Assembly (NCBI GenBank): GCA_017531985.1
Contig: JAFXJY010000043.1
Span: 1 to 64,000 of the forward strand
Source: Bacteroidaceae bacterium
GTDB lineage: Bacteria; Bacteroidota; Bacteroidia; Bacteroidales; Barnesiellaceae_A
Direction of reading: 5' to 3'
Length of the DNA: 64,000 nucleotides
Shown here: in pieces, positions 47,401-56,365 of the stretch
Layout of the letters: the number at the start of each line of letters is the position of its first letter
How positions within the stretch are numbered: position 1 is the first letter of the stretch
The notes under the pieces: model-generated
What the model saw: only the letters and a program-made list of their open reading frames with translations
What the model was told of the DNA's origin: nothing
The model's database searches: none
Position numbers and translations under genes: made by a program

Positions 47401-47633
47401 ACCGAACTTCCTGTTGTCGACAGATAGGTCATTTCACCGGTTTCCAAGTTCCATAGTACGCCTTTCTCGGTCGAGGAAATACCATCGCCCGATACTCCAC
47501 AAGCCCATTTTCCATTAGGCGATACTGCCAATACTTGAAAAGATGTAGGACTGGAAATAATCATTGTTCCTTTTTCGGCAAACACGCTTATAACAGCAAG
47601 AAATGCCATTAAGAGAGTAGATAGTTTCTTCAT
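44478..47633 (-). CDS. Large secreted T9SS substrate, family A copy 2
   Basis: The 1051-residue protein starts with a signal peptide (about 1-19). The N-terminal ~330 residues hold repeats such as VLAVSPNGKWACGVSGDG, SVAYDVSDDGTVVGS and YAISDDGQYAAGWGY, the pattern of a HAF-type or WD-like beta-propeller. Fibronectin III-like domains follow (VRVTWKEPMMNAANVLGYNL). Two jelly-roll-like regions come next, and the T9SS type A sorting domain (VKVYPNPATSYITVEGECER ... SLPVGSYLLNIY ... VKVLIVR) closes the protein. The function is unknown; scaffold, adhesin or glycan binding are possible. It is a tandem paralogue of the gene at 47797-51021, each with its own hairpin end. Confidence 0.85.
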   Translation of the reverse strand: MKKLSTLLMAFLAVISVFAEKGTMIISSPTSFQVLAVSPNGKWACGVSGDGISSTEKGVLWNLETGEMTYLSTTGSSVAYDVSDDGTVVGSGGYYKDGAWHRFDNSAFPGAGGGTHFAISKDGRYVAGYVMMGGDYAPAKWVDGKLAVIYPYDNGVAQCYAISDDGQYAAGWGYTTTGDAPLNRTIALWTDTTVEYLSKRASFAEAGRHFSSDNSLLLCEAMGHKFVYNLNTKEKLELPFYSLDCSNQILCYVNNDGVVLGGEEMFNNLTGQSDVYGYVYDDGKAWDMNQWLKEKHNVEIDPQQYKIYRGVQMSEDGKVIAMLAYTLQNGALTADYVSLVVVLDREVDICPPVTLTAEKIRGVNKVRVTWKEPMMNAANVLGYNLYRDNQLIVEGISEMAYIDEVPAEGTYSYTATALYEGEGDEFVESEHSVPVTINVVDEPINKARNIETHAVNYNDLKLRWGAPESNLPSLTYFNSEGTISGFGGGLVSFSAAIRLPYDIVNNYAESHVIARVAFMPRNPEARYTIKVYVNGDERVSQPVDNATLSYNNMNTIDLDTPITFNGIDNILVAVDVDATSFSAASNDVIGMSYGEVVTGYSDLLRQLVEPEYYSLNQSSLDAGYGEMAISWAISAIFAELDANGKPNVECDILDGYDLYRNNELISTTEQAHYYDENLASGFYTYGVAARYADGSVAEPTTFNVNFRPKSEVLTAVDNVDIEAEINYVNASWEVPRDNDATVISHAGSSSSGRGITRTGATDLIEYTVAHDYSNDYFDWYEGYYIESLRFYPTAEATFAIALEVNGIDYDFIVLNGLDEEGGYTLNTWNNVKLTTPYQITNSNSIRIKLVCSDVDPSTYPICTDRGRTIGGVSDLYSWDYSRFSSANADGGVTGSWMLGMNINNGSSQLLPVKGYNVELNGEQLNDALVTETSYLNENLSLKNGSTNRMRVNTIFDVEGEPEVKGSQIYFNVQASVERIEIDRVKVYPNPATSYITVEGECERVVLLDMSGRIVAETSADVVDVTSLPVGSYLLNIYRESDVETVKVLIVR

Positions 47634-47707
47634 CTTTGTTGAGATTAAAAAAAAATTTAAGATTGTATTAGAATTTTATAATTTTCGGCTCCATCATTTT
47701 GTGGCTG

Positions 47708-47740
47708 CAAATTTACAAAAAAACACAGTACAAACAAAAA
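47708..47740 (-). promoter_or_regulatory. Promoter of the 44478-47633 gene
   Basis: On the minus strand TAAATTTG (47708-47715) is preceded at 19 bases by a TTTTTG -33 element (47735-47740). The -33 element overlaps the foot of the upstream gene's terminator. Confidence 0.6.
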
Positions 47741-47775
47741 CCCCACAGAGGCATAATTTCCTCGGTGGGGTTTTT
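47736..47775 (-). terminator. Terminator after the 47797-51021 gene
   Basis: AAAAACCCCACAGAGG (47736-47751) pairs with CCTCGGTGGGGTTTTT (47760-47775) with one mismatch and an 8-base loop. The minus-strand exit begins with T residues from the stem foot. Confidence 0.75.
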
Positions 47776-47796
47776 TAATAAATATAGAATTAGTTC

Positions 47797-50700
47797 TTAT
47801 CGAACAATCACAACCTTAACAGTTGCAACTTCACCATTGTTATAAACGTTGAGCAAGTAGTTACCAACGGGGAGTGAAGTTACATCAAGTACATCGGCTG
47901 TAGTCTCGGCAGCAATGCGACCAGCCATGTCAATCAAGACAAGTTTCTCGGCATTGCCTTCCACTGCGATGTATGAAGTAGCGGGGTTGGGATAAACCTT
48001 CACGCGGTCAACCTCGATGCTCTCAACAGCTGTGGGAGATACGGTGAATATCTGTTGAAGACCTTCAACCTCGAGAGTACCACCATTAACGGCAAACAAG
48101 GTGTTAACCTTCACGCGGTGAGTAGCTCCCTCTTTCCAATCGAGACCTTCTTGTACGAACGATGTAGTTGTAACCAACTCGGTATTAACTTGCTTGCCAT
48201 CGAGCATAACGTTGTAACCTTCAACGGGAAGAGCCTCGGTGTTGTCGTTAACAACAACCATACCCAACATCCAGTTACCGGGAAGTGTAGCATCGACATT
48301 GGCCGAGCTGTATGAGCTGTAATCCCAAGAATAGAGGTCGCTGACACCAACGATACCTACACCGCTATCCAAGCACATGGGGTTGGTGTTGGGGTCAACA
48401 TCGGTACAATATACTTTCACACGATAAACAGTTCCCGGAACAATTTTTACAGATGTTTCCAAGTTAACAGTATTCCATGTATTGAGTGTATAACCACCCT
48501 CTTCACCCATGCCATTCAGCACGATAAATTCGTGGTCGATACCATTCACTTCGAGAGCAACGGCAAATGTAGCCTCGTCGGTGGGATAGAAACGAATAGC
48601 CTCGATGTTATAACCATCGTACCACTCTAAATAGTCGTAGGGGAAGTCAGCGGCACAAGTATATTCAATGAGGTCGGTAGCACCTGCAAGACGAATACCC
48701 TTGCCACTCGAAGGCTTGTTGGAGTAAGAGATGAATGAAGCATCATTATTAAGAGGAGCCTCCCACGAAGTCTCGATAAACGAAGGTTCAGCCTTGATCT
48801 TTACATTTTCAACAGCTTGCAGAGCCTCGGTCTTAGCTGTGAAATCGATATTGATTGTTGCAGCCTCGGCATCCTCGCCATTAGCATACTTGGCAACAAT
48901 ACCGTAAGTATGCTCACCTTCGGCAATGTTGGTATCGAAATAGTTGGTTTCAGTAACCGTAGCCAACTTGTTGTTGTCACGATAAACATCGTAACCGGCA
49001 ATAATGTCGGCACCAATTTCGGCTTTACCGTTCTCGTCGAGCGTAGCAAATACGGCTGAGATAGCCCAGCTTACAGGCATTTCACCATATCCGGCATCAA
49101 TCGACGATTGGTTAAGCGAGTAAAATTCCGCTTCCGAAGCATTGTGCAAGAGGTCAGAGAAACCATTTACACAATTGCCATAAGAGGCACCTATCACGCG
49201 GTTAGATGCAGCCGAGAACTGAGAAGCATCAACATCGATACTTACCAATACGTTCTGGTTGGCTGTAAGCGATACAGGGTTGTTCAAGTCGATAGTGTTC
49301 ATCACACCATATTGTAAGAGTTCCGAATTGACAGATTGGTTGACAACCTCTACGCCATCGACAATGACCGAAATGCTATAACCTGCCTCGCTGTTCAAAG
49401 GCATGAACGACACACGAGCAAGGCTATACAAGCCGGCAAAATTGCTGACTACATCATAGGGTAAGCGGATTGCAACAGAGAATGAATTGAGACCACCACC
49501 AAATCCGGTGAATGTACCATTCTTATCGAAGTAAGTAGTTACAGGAAGGTTTGACTCAGGCTCAGCCCAACGCAACTTCAAGTCATTGTAGTTGACAGCA
49601 TGGTACTCGATGTTCTGAGCTTTGTGAAGAGCATCGGGACCAACCTCTACGACAGCTGCAACACTATGAATAGATTCGATCAAGTCATCGCCTTCGCCAC
49701 CATAGATAGCTGTTACAGTGTAGGTGTAAGTACCTTCGGCATCGAGATTATCAACATAAGCCAACTCGGCAGTCTCGGCAACAATCTTTACACCATCACG
49801 ATATACGTTGTAACCCAACACTTCACCGGCATTGGCCAAAGGCTCTTTCCATGTAAGACGTACACTATTGAGAGCAGTCAGCTTGGTAGCTTTGAGAGCA
49901 ACGGGTTCGCAATATTCAGTCTCACGATCGAGCAATATAGCCATTGAAGCCCATGCACCTACCATCATACCATCTTCGAGAGGATAACCATACATAACGA
50001 TAACCTTACCATCGGCACTCATGTCGACACCCGACTGAATGATAAATTCGCTGGTGGGCAGATCGACATTATAAGTCTCTTTCAACCACTCATGCATTTT
50101 CCATGCCTTCTCACCATCATAAACGTAACCGTATATTTCAGAACGGCCTGTACTTTCGTCACGCATATCCTCGCCACCCAATACGAGTCCGTCATTGTTT
50201 ACATAGAACATGCTTTGACTCCACACTGCATCACCTGCCAACTTAGGGATGAAATGTTTTTCCTTGGTAACAATATCATATACATAACGAGTTCCGAATG
50301 CATCGCAGAGCAACTTGGTATTGTCGGGAGATATTTTACGACCGGCCTCGGCAAAGGTGGGCGATTCGCTGATCATTTCAACTGTCTCGTCAGTCCACAA
50401 AGCGATACTGCGGTTGTGACCTTCACCATCTTCATAGGGTTGGTAACCCCAACCGGTAGCATACTTACCATCATCCGATACAGCATAAGCCACACCGGCA
50501 ACATAATGCTCATAGATGCGTTCGAGTTTACCATCTACCCACTTGGCAGGTGCAAGGTCAGAGTCTTTGGGACCATCTTGTACATAACCAACAGCTACAC
50601 GACCATCGGCCGAAACGGCATATACTTCGCCTCCGATTTCTTGAACACCTTCAATGGTTGTATTGTCAAAACGATGCCATTCGCCATCTTTGTACCAACC

Positions 50701-51021
50701 GGCAACCAACGTTCCGGCACCATTTCCTGTGATTTCGTAGTCGGTGTACGAACCTACTACCATACCATCATCGGTTACATCGAATGCATATGATTCATCG
50801 GCTCCTGACAAAATCATAGACTCGCCTGTCTCCATGTCCCACAACAAGGCTTGTTGTATGTTTACTTGGCCATCACCAATAACACCACAAGCCCATTTGC
50901 CGTTGGGCGAAACAGCCATTACTTGGAGTTCCATAGGGCTGAGCAATTTCAATGCTCCCTTCTCGGCAAAACCACTGACTGCCATTAAGACAGCAGCACA
51001 TAGAATTGAAAATTTCTTCAT
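47797..51021 (-). CDS. Large secreted T9SS substrate, family A copy 1
   Basis: The 1074-residue protein has a signal peptide (ending GFAEKG) and the same architecture as the neighbouring 1051-residue protein, with long stretches nearly identical. Examples are MAVSPNGKWACGVIGDGQVN, HAVNYNDLKLRWAEPESNLP and NQSSIDAGYGEMPVSWAISA. Propeller-like repeats (about 25-350), fibronectin III-like domains and paired beta-sandwich regions lead to the T9SS sorting domain (VKVYPNPATSYIAVEGNAEK ... SLPVGNYLLNVY ... VKVVIVR). It starts 40 bases after the Omp28-like gene and is probably co-transcribed with it. It should be cell-surface or secreted; the ligand is unknown. Confidence 0.85.
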   Translation of the reverse strand: MKKFSILCAAVLMAVSGFAEKGALKLLSPMELQVMAVSPNGKWACGVIGDGQVNIQQALLWDMETGESMILSGADESYAFDVTDDGMVVGSYTDYEITGNGAGTLVAGWYKDGEWHRFDNTTIEGVQEIGGEVYAVSADGRVAVGYVQDGPKDSDLAPAKWVDGKLERIYEHYVAGVAYAVSDDGKYATGWGYQPYEDGEGHNRSIALWTDETVEMISESPTFAEAGRKISPDNTKLLCDAFGTRYVYDIVTKEKHFIPKLAGDAVWSQSMFYVNNDGLVLGGEDMRDESTGRSEIYGYVYDGEKAWKMHEWLKETYNVDLPTSEFIIQSGVDMSADGKVIVMYGYPLEDGMMVGAWASMAILLDRETEYCEPVALKATKLTALNSVRLTWKEPLANAGEVLGYNVYRDGVKIVAETAELAYVDNLDAEGTYTYTVTAIYGGEGDDLIESIHSVAAVVEVGPDALHKAQNIEYHAVNYNDLKLRWAEPESNLPVTTYFDKNGTFTGFGGGLNSFSVAIRLPYDVVSNFAGLYSLARVSFMPLNSEAGYSISVIVDGVEVVNQSVNSELLQYGVMNTIDLNNPVSLTANQNVLVSIDVDASQFSAASNRVIGASYGNCVNGFSDLLHNASEAEFYSLNQSSIDAGYGEMPVSWAISAVFATLDENGKAEIGADIIAGYDVYRDNNKLATVTETNYFDTNIAEGEHTYGIVAKYANGEDAEAATINIDFTAKTEALQAVENVKIKAEPSFIETSWEAPLNNDASFISYSNKPSSGKGIRLAGATDLIEYTCAADFPYDYLEWYDGYNIEAIRFYPTDEATFAVALEVNGIDHEFIVLNGMGEEGGYTLNTWNTVNLETSVKIVPGTVYRVKVYCTDVDPNTNPMCLDSGVGIVGVSDLYSWDYSSYSSANVDATLPGNWMLGMVVVNDNTEALPVEGYNVMLDGKQVNTELVTTTSFVQEGLDWKEGATHRVKVNTLFAVNGGTLEVEGLQQIFTVSPTAVESIEVDRVKVYPNPATSYIAVEGNAEKLVLIDMAGRIAAETTADVLDVTSLPVGNYLLNVYNNGEVATVKVVIVR

Positions 51022-51061
51022 AGATTCTAATAAGATAAGTTAATATTGATTGTTATTCTAT

Positions 51062-52906
51062 TTATTTGATTATTACTTTATTACGTTGCACTCCTTGTGC
51101 AGTCTCCACTGTCACAATAGCTACTCCACGATAGTCGTGAGCATCCACTGCAACTACACGACTGCCCACTGCCGTACCTAAGAGACGTCCGTCGGTAGCA
51201 TACAACTTAACAATGGCATGTGCATCGATATCAGAGACTACCACACAATTCTGCTCTACGACATAGCGATAGTTCGATGCTTCGGGCTTAACGGTTATTA
51301 CGTTGTTACTCCAATCGAAGTCCTCACCTGCCACACGAGCTGCATTCATTACTTCATGCGAACGGGTGTTGATAACAAATACTACAACCGAGATATTCTT
51401 CTTATCGATCACCGACGAAGGAATATCCATAGTATAGGTAGTCTCGTAATCGATACCCGAGGTAAGGCTCTCGTTGGGAAGAGAAAGGGCAACACCATCG
51501 AAAGCGGTGCTATCACCACGGGCAATGTTGTGATAGTACATTCTCTTGCTGGGAATACTGGAAGGAAGATAATAGTACTCACGACAACTAATACGTTGAC
51601 AATTGTTGGCTTGATTATAACCTTCGTTCTCGACATGCACCACATCTTCGACTACGGCATAACCTACGCGATAACGATCTTTGCTATTATCGTATTCTTG
51701 CGAAAAACGTACAATACTATTAATTTCCAACTTGTCGTCTTTGAGATATTTAACCGAAGGAACAACCTCGGCCGATACATCCTTAGCCATCACCTTGGCT
51801 GCGTATCCATCATCTTGGGCACTCTGAGAAACAAATCCCACCTTGCGGTCGTATATAAGGCTCGGAAGATTGGATGAAAATCTATTCAGACCGGTTGCAT
51901 AATAATAATCTTGCATGAGGTCGTTGACGTGACCCTCGACCGATATAATGCGATTGCGATAGCGTTGTTGCAACTTGTGCAGTGTGATAGAACCCTCAGG
52001 ACAACCGTTACACCATGTACCTGTAAACTTCTCTACAAGCAAGTTATGGGCAAAGTCAGAACAGAATATTGAATCGGTAACTGTCCAATCATCTGCTTTA
52101 ATAGTATATTTGAAAATAGTATCTTCGGGAACGGTTACAGTAAACGAGAACGCAACCTCTTCACCAGCTTCCCACATAACCGGGGGGATGACTTCATCAT
52201 CCTGACCATAGAACGGAGTCTCGACACCATCAATAACGAGTGTGGGGTTGAACCATGTAGCAGAAGAAAGATTGCGAATAGAACCTTTAATTTGCACCTC
52301 ACTACCACCTTGTGCCGAAACATCGGTATCATTGACAAGGGCATACTCGCCCATCCACTCACCTATCTTGATGTTGTCGATGGCAAGTATAAAACCATCT
52401 TGTCCGGTGTGGACAAAGGCAACATATATATCTTTACCCGCATAGTTGGCCAACGATATGGCATGACGACGGGGAAAATAATCTTCATCAGTTACGGAAT
52501 ATACCTCAACAAAATCATCGGCATCGGTACCTGTTTCCGAAATAAGCACTTTGTAATCTTCACGATAGTCATAGTGCAAAGAAATACCATCCCATGCCAA
52601 TACATCCTCGGTACTATTGACATGAACAGAAGGAAGAATCATCCAGTCATCGACAGGATAATCATAAGTTGTGTAAGAAGAACTGACAGCGGCAGGGTTA
52701 CCCTTCTCGACAAGAGCTGTCGACCAAGAACCTTTGGTAAAATCGACATTCGACACACCGCTCATGGTAGGATTTTCATCATAATCTTTCACGATAGTAC
52801 CCGAGGGCATACCACGCGAGAAATCGGCTTCAAAATATACATTGTCAGCCAATGCGGTAGAACAAGCCACCGACGAAATTAAGAGAATGGAGAATAATTT
52901 TTTCAT
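51062..52906 (-). CDS. Secreted Omp28-like protein with anchor-J domain and T9SS sorting domain
   Basis: The 614-residue protein has a signal peptide (about 1-20). A choice-of-anchor-J/cleaved-adhesin type jelly roll follows (about 21-185: YFEADFSRGMPSGTIVKDYD ... VDDWMILPSVHV ... IAFVHTGQDGFILAIDNIKI-like). A beta-sandwich linker precedes a thioredoxin-like Omp28 domain with LLVEKFTGTWCNGCPEGS, whose CNGC is a CxxC redox motif. The end (YRYVVEQNCVVVSDIDAHAI ... KLYATDGRLLGTAV ... NKVIIK) is a T9SS sorting domain. The ATG at 52906 is preferred to upstream codons in the open frame. A redox or metal role at the surface is possible but unproven. Confidence 0.82.
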   Translation of the reverse strand: MKKLFSILLISSVACSTALADNVYFEADFSRGMPSGTIVKDYDENPTMSGVSNVDFTKGSWSTALVEKGNPAAVSSSYTTYDYPVDDWMILPSVHVNSTEDVLAWDGISLHYDYREDYKVLISETGTDADDFVEVYSVTDEDYFPRRHAISLANYAGKDIYVAFVHTGQDGFILAIDNIKIGEWMGEYALVNDTDVSAQGGSEVQIKGSIRNLSSATWFNPTLVIDGVETPFYGQDDEVIPPVMWEAGEEVAFSFTVTVPEDTIFKYTIKADDWTVTDSIFCSDFAHNLLVEKFTGTWCNGCPEGSITLHKLQQRYRNRIISVEGHVNDLMQDYYYATGLNRFSSNLPSLIYDRKVGFVSQSAQDDGYAAKVMAKDVSAEVVPSVKYLKDDKLEINSIVRFSQEYDNSKDRYRVGYAVVEDVVHVENEGYNQANNCQRISCREYYYLPSSIPSKRMYYHNIARGDSTAFDGVALSLPNESLTSGIDYETTYTMDIPSSVIDKKNISVVVFVINTRSHEVMNAARVAGEDFDWSNNVITVKPEASNYRYVVEQNCVVVSDIDAHAIVKLYATDGRLLGTAVGSRVVAVDAHDYRGVAIVTVETAQGVQRNKVIIK

Positions 52907-52987
52907 TGTCTTTAATAAAATAGGTACGAGTGTGTGCCACACGACACACACTCATACACTTATAAGTTTAGTTATTTAATACCGACA

Positions 52988-55900
52988 TTAAAGAGCAACC
53001 TTTAATACTTGTGCGGCATTACCTATCTTAACAACAGCTACATAGACACCCGAAGGCATAGCCGAAAGGTCAATAGCTTGGTTGTTATTATAAGTTGCAA
53101 CAGCAGCACCTGCAACGTTGTAGATTGTCACTTGCGACTGAGGCTCAACATAGAGGGTCTTACCGGCAACATAAGCCGAACCGGCAAGAGATATATTCTC
53201 AACAGATGACAATTTTACCTCAAATACATGAGTAACACCTTCCGATTCACCAAGCGAATAGAGAACTTTTACTTCAACCGAAGTTGACATTTGTTGGTTG
53301 GCTATGTTCTCAGCCTCCTCACGATATACCCACACACTATCATTGCAATTGGTAGTGGTAGCTACGGGAATCTTAAATCCGTCTTGATAGATATTGTAGC
53401 AAATGATGGGCAAAGTAGTCTCGGGAGCATCCCACTCGAAGTGTATCCAATAAGCCGGCATCTTACCCAACTCGGGATCTTTGTACTCACCCTCAGTCTG
53501 GCTGATGTAACGCAGATTTGAAACAGGATTCAACTCGACCTCCATAGTAATCTTGCAAGGAGCAGTTGCATTGAAGGCTTTACCGGTTGCAGCATCATAA
53601 GTTTGTACGATGTATTCATAAGTACCATTTTCCACATCGGCATCACGGAAACGGATAGCACCTTGTGCAGCAGTAGCAGTTACTGTATCAACGGGAATCC
53701 ATCCACGCCAGATGATGTATTGAGCATCGGCGAGACGAGTTTGGGGGAAGTTACATTCTACCTCAATGGTATTGGGTGACTCGGGAGTCGATACATTGCT
53801 AACAACAAGGTTTTGGGGAGCCAAAGAACCGTTGAGGGGTGAATAGTATTCCATCGTGTAGCGGCCATTAAAGTACCATGATTGAGATTTAAGGTCGTAG
53901 CTCTCATCATAACGTTTGTAAACTTTATTACCTTGATCTTCACGAACGGTACGGTTAGAAAGTACAAATTGCTCGGTAGCTTGATAAGTCTCATCATCAT
54001 AAAGAGGTGAGAATTTAGTCTTATTTATCTCTATGCCATAGGCATCATACTCATGAACAAATTTCTCATAGGCTAAACCTTCGGGAGTACGAGATTCTTT
54101 AATCAATACACGACCTTTCTCATCGTAGGTGATGGTCGAGTTATAACAACTGCTTGCATACATTGCGTGAACAAACTCAACATATTCAGGAAGACCTTGT
54201 TCGTTGAACTGGCTGTAAGTAGTAGTTGAATAGAGCTTGTCATACTCTTCCGAACCCCAGTTCTTACCCTTATCGGTTTCTGTTACAAGACGACCCTCTT
54301 CATCGTAGAAGTATTCATACAGACGATTAGACAATGTATCTTCCTTGGTAGTGAGTTGACCTTGTGCATTGTAAGTGTAAACGTAAGGCATACGGTTCTT
54401 ACCCCACTCGCCCAAGGCATTCATCTGACGATAGAACTCCGAGATGAGTTGACCATTGCTGTTGTACTCGTAGAAGTAGTTGTAAGTAGGTACGGTAGAA
54501 CCATCGGTTTGATAACCATAGTCGACACGACGAGAGAGATTGTTGTTACTATCATATATGTAGTAGTTGATACCCGAGGCACCTGCACCACCCATATGAT
54601 CGCCATACGACTCTTCGTAAGTCAAATAATATTTGAGTTTGGGTTCACCTTCAAAGTCGGCAGTGTTGTCCCAGAACAAAGGAACATAAGAACCTTCTTT
54701 CACACCGAGTTCATACACAACGTCAATGCGGAAGTTACCGGCAGTAGCATCGGTCATGGGGACATCGATGGTTCTTGTATCGCCATCGATTTCATACATG
54801 GCATACGCCCAAGGATACAACCACACCTTGTAGCCAAGTATTTCTTGACCGCAATCGGCAACATCCCAAGCAAGTTTCACATAGAATGAATCGTGTTCGG
54901 GTGTCTGAGCATCGCTGAATTTACCCCAGTAACCACCGGCTACGCGGATATTGGTAGCTTCGCTCAGGGGTACTGTGATTTCAACAGTGGCAACATCCGA
55001 AGTATTGTAATATACATCGTTGGTTGCATCGTATGTCATAACAACATATTCATATGTATCATTTTCCAAGCCCGAATCGATAAACTCAATCTTACCATCG
55101 GTAGCAGTAACAGTACCTGCCAACACGCCATTACGCCAGATGATGTAGCTTACATTCTCGCAAGGCAGTGTAGTGGGAACTTCGGCTGTTACTTTGGCAG
55201 TATTGGGTTGCTCGGTTGTAGAGATATTCTCGGCAACGATGTTGCGAGGTGCTGTCTCGCCATTCAACTCCATGTAGAGTTCATTGAAAGGAGAACCACC
55301 CTTCATAAAGTCTTTAATGATTGTATCCCAAGTCCAAACCTCTTTTTGATACCAACCATTGCCAAGGTCTTTACGAATGACATTTTGGTGATAACGGAGC
55401 GTATCTTTTACGCCACCCACTTCACCGCCTTCACGACCACCTTTGCCATAGGCCGAGATATATTCCATTGTACCGATAGCAATACCTTTTTCATCGTAAG
55501 TATATTCAGTCTTACTGTGAACGGTACCCGATACACAATGACGCATAATCTCTACACAACGACCCAATTCATCGTAGGTGTAAACGGCATCAAAACGATA
55601 ATCAGAGTTGTAACCATCCGACTCGGCAGTGGCGGGGTTGCCATTAGCATCATAGTCAGAGAAAGTTATCTCTTGTATTACTACGTCTGATGAGTTACTG
55701 TAATACTTCTCGTAGTAACGATTGCCATCGGCATCGTATTTGTACTGATAGCCACGAGTTGCATCATCGTACTGAATGAGACGACCTTGCTCATCGTATT
55801 GATAATAGTTGTGATCGCCCTCTTCATAGTCACCGTAAGCAGGACGGTATTGGACGCTATAGTCTTCAAGCAACAAGCCATTATCATCGTACACATAGTA

Positions 55901-56119
55901 AACGATGGTTTCAACATAGCTGAGACCAGTATAGTCGGTTACCGTAGTAGCCGCACGCAACAACTTGTTTTCGGCATCATAGTAATTGATGGTCTTGGCT
56001 TTAATACCTTCGCCACCCATCACATCACCAATCTGATAAGATGCCACCATTTGAGGCTCGGCCAAGGCTGATACAGCCACTGTGGCACAGAGAGCCATAG
56101 AAAGTAATTTTTTCTTCAT
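52988..56119 (-). CDS. Large secreted T9SS substrate with YD-like repeats, family B copy 2
   Basis: The 1043-residue protein has a signal peptide (about 1-20). Two blocks of YD-like repeats follow (YYQYDEQGRLIQYDD, YKYDADGNRYYEKYY, YTYDELGRCVEIM in the first; FYEYNSNGQLISEFY, YTYNAQGQLTTKED, YFYDEEGRLVTETD in the second). After each block there are fibronectin-like segments such as PCENVSYIIWRNGVLAGTVT. The last ~75 residues (YVAGKTLYVEPQSQVTIYNV ... DLSAMPSGVYVAVVKIGN) are a T9SS sorting domain. YD repeats form beta-cage shells in Rhs proteins, but there is no toxin domain here. It is paralogous to the 56366-59521 gene; a TAATTTTG -7 element precedes it (minus strand, 56156-56163). Confidence 0.83.
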   Translation of the reverse strand: MKKKLLSMALCATVAVSALAEPQMVASYQIGDVMGGEGIKAKTINYYDAENKLLRAATTVTDYTGLSYVETIVYYVYDDNGLLLEDYSVQYRPAYGDYEEGDHNYYQYDEQGRLIQYDDATRGYQYKYDADGNRYYEKYYSNSSDVVIQEITFSDYDANGNPATAESDGYNSDYRFDAVYTYDELGRCVEIMRHCVSGTVHSKTEYTYDEKGIAIGTMEYISAYGKGGREGGEVGGVKDTLRYHQNVIRKDLGNGWYQKEVWTWDTIIKDFMKGGSPFNELYMELNGETAPRNIVAENISTTEQPNTAKVTAEVPTTLPCENVSYIIWRNGVLAGTVTATDGKIEFIDSGLENDTYEYVVMTYDATNDVYYNTSDVATVEITVPLSEATNIRVAGGYWGKFSDAQTPEHDSFYVKLAWDVADCGQEILGYKVWLYPWAYAMYEIDGDTRTIDVPMTDATAGNFRIDVVYELGVKEGSYVPLFWDNTADFEGEPKLKYYLTYEESYGDHMGGAGASGINYYIYDSNNNLSRRVDYGYQTDGSTVPTYNYFYEYNSNGQLISEFYRQMNALGEWGKNRMPYVYTYNAQGQLTTKEDTLSNRLYEYFYDEEGRLVTETDKGKNWGSEEYDKLYSTTTYSQFNEQGLPEYVEFVHAMYASSCYNSTITYDEKGRVLIKESRTPEGLAYEKFVHEYDAYGIEINKTKFSPLYDDETYQATEQFVLSNRTVREDQGNKVYKRYDESYDLKSQSWYFNGRYTMEYYSPLNGSLAPQNLVVSNVSTPESPNTIEVECNFPQTRLADAQYIIWRGWIPVDTVTATAAQGAIRFRDADVENGTYEYIVQTYDAATGKAFNATAPCKITMEVELNPVSNLRYISQTEGEYKDPELGKMPAYWIHFEWDAPETTLPIICYNIYQDGFKIPVATTTNCNDSVWVYREEAENIANQQMSTSVEVKVLYSLGESEGVTHVFEVKLSSVENISLAGSAYVAGKTLYVEPQSQVTIYNVAGAAVATYNNNQAIDLSAMPSGVYVAVVKIGNAAQVLKVAL

Positions 56120-56365
56120 AGTAGAACTATTTGGTTAATTAAATATTTGTTGGCACAAAATTACTACACTCTCTTTATATAATTGCTAACATTTATCATA
56201 TTTCGTATTTCTATAAACATTAATTAACACTTATCATTGATATGCAAGATGCATACTCACACCTACACGAATAGCCACATATTGAATATTTTACATATCG
56301 ATATAAACAAGATGTGTGCCACTCAACGAGCAGCACACATCACAATACCATATTTCAAATTGAAA

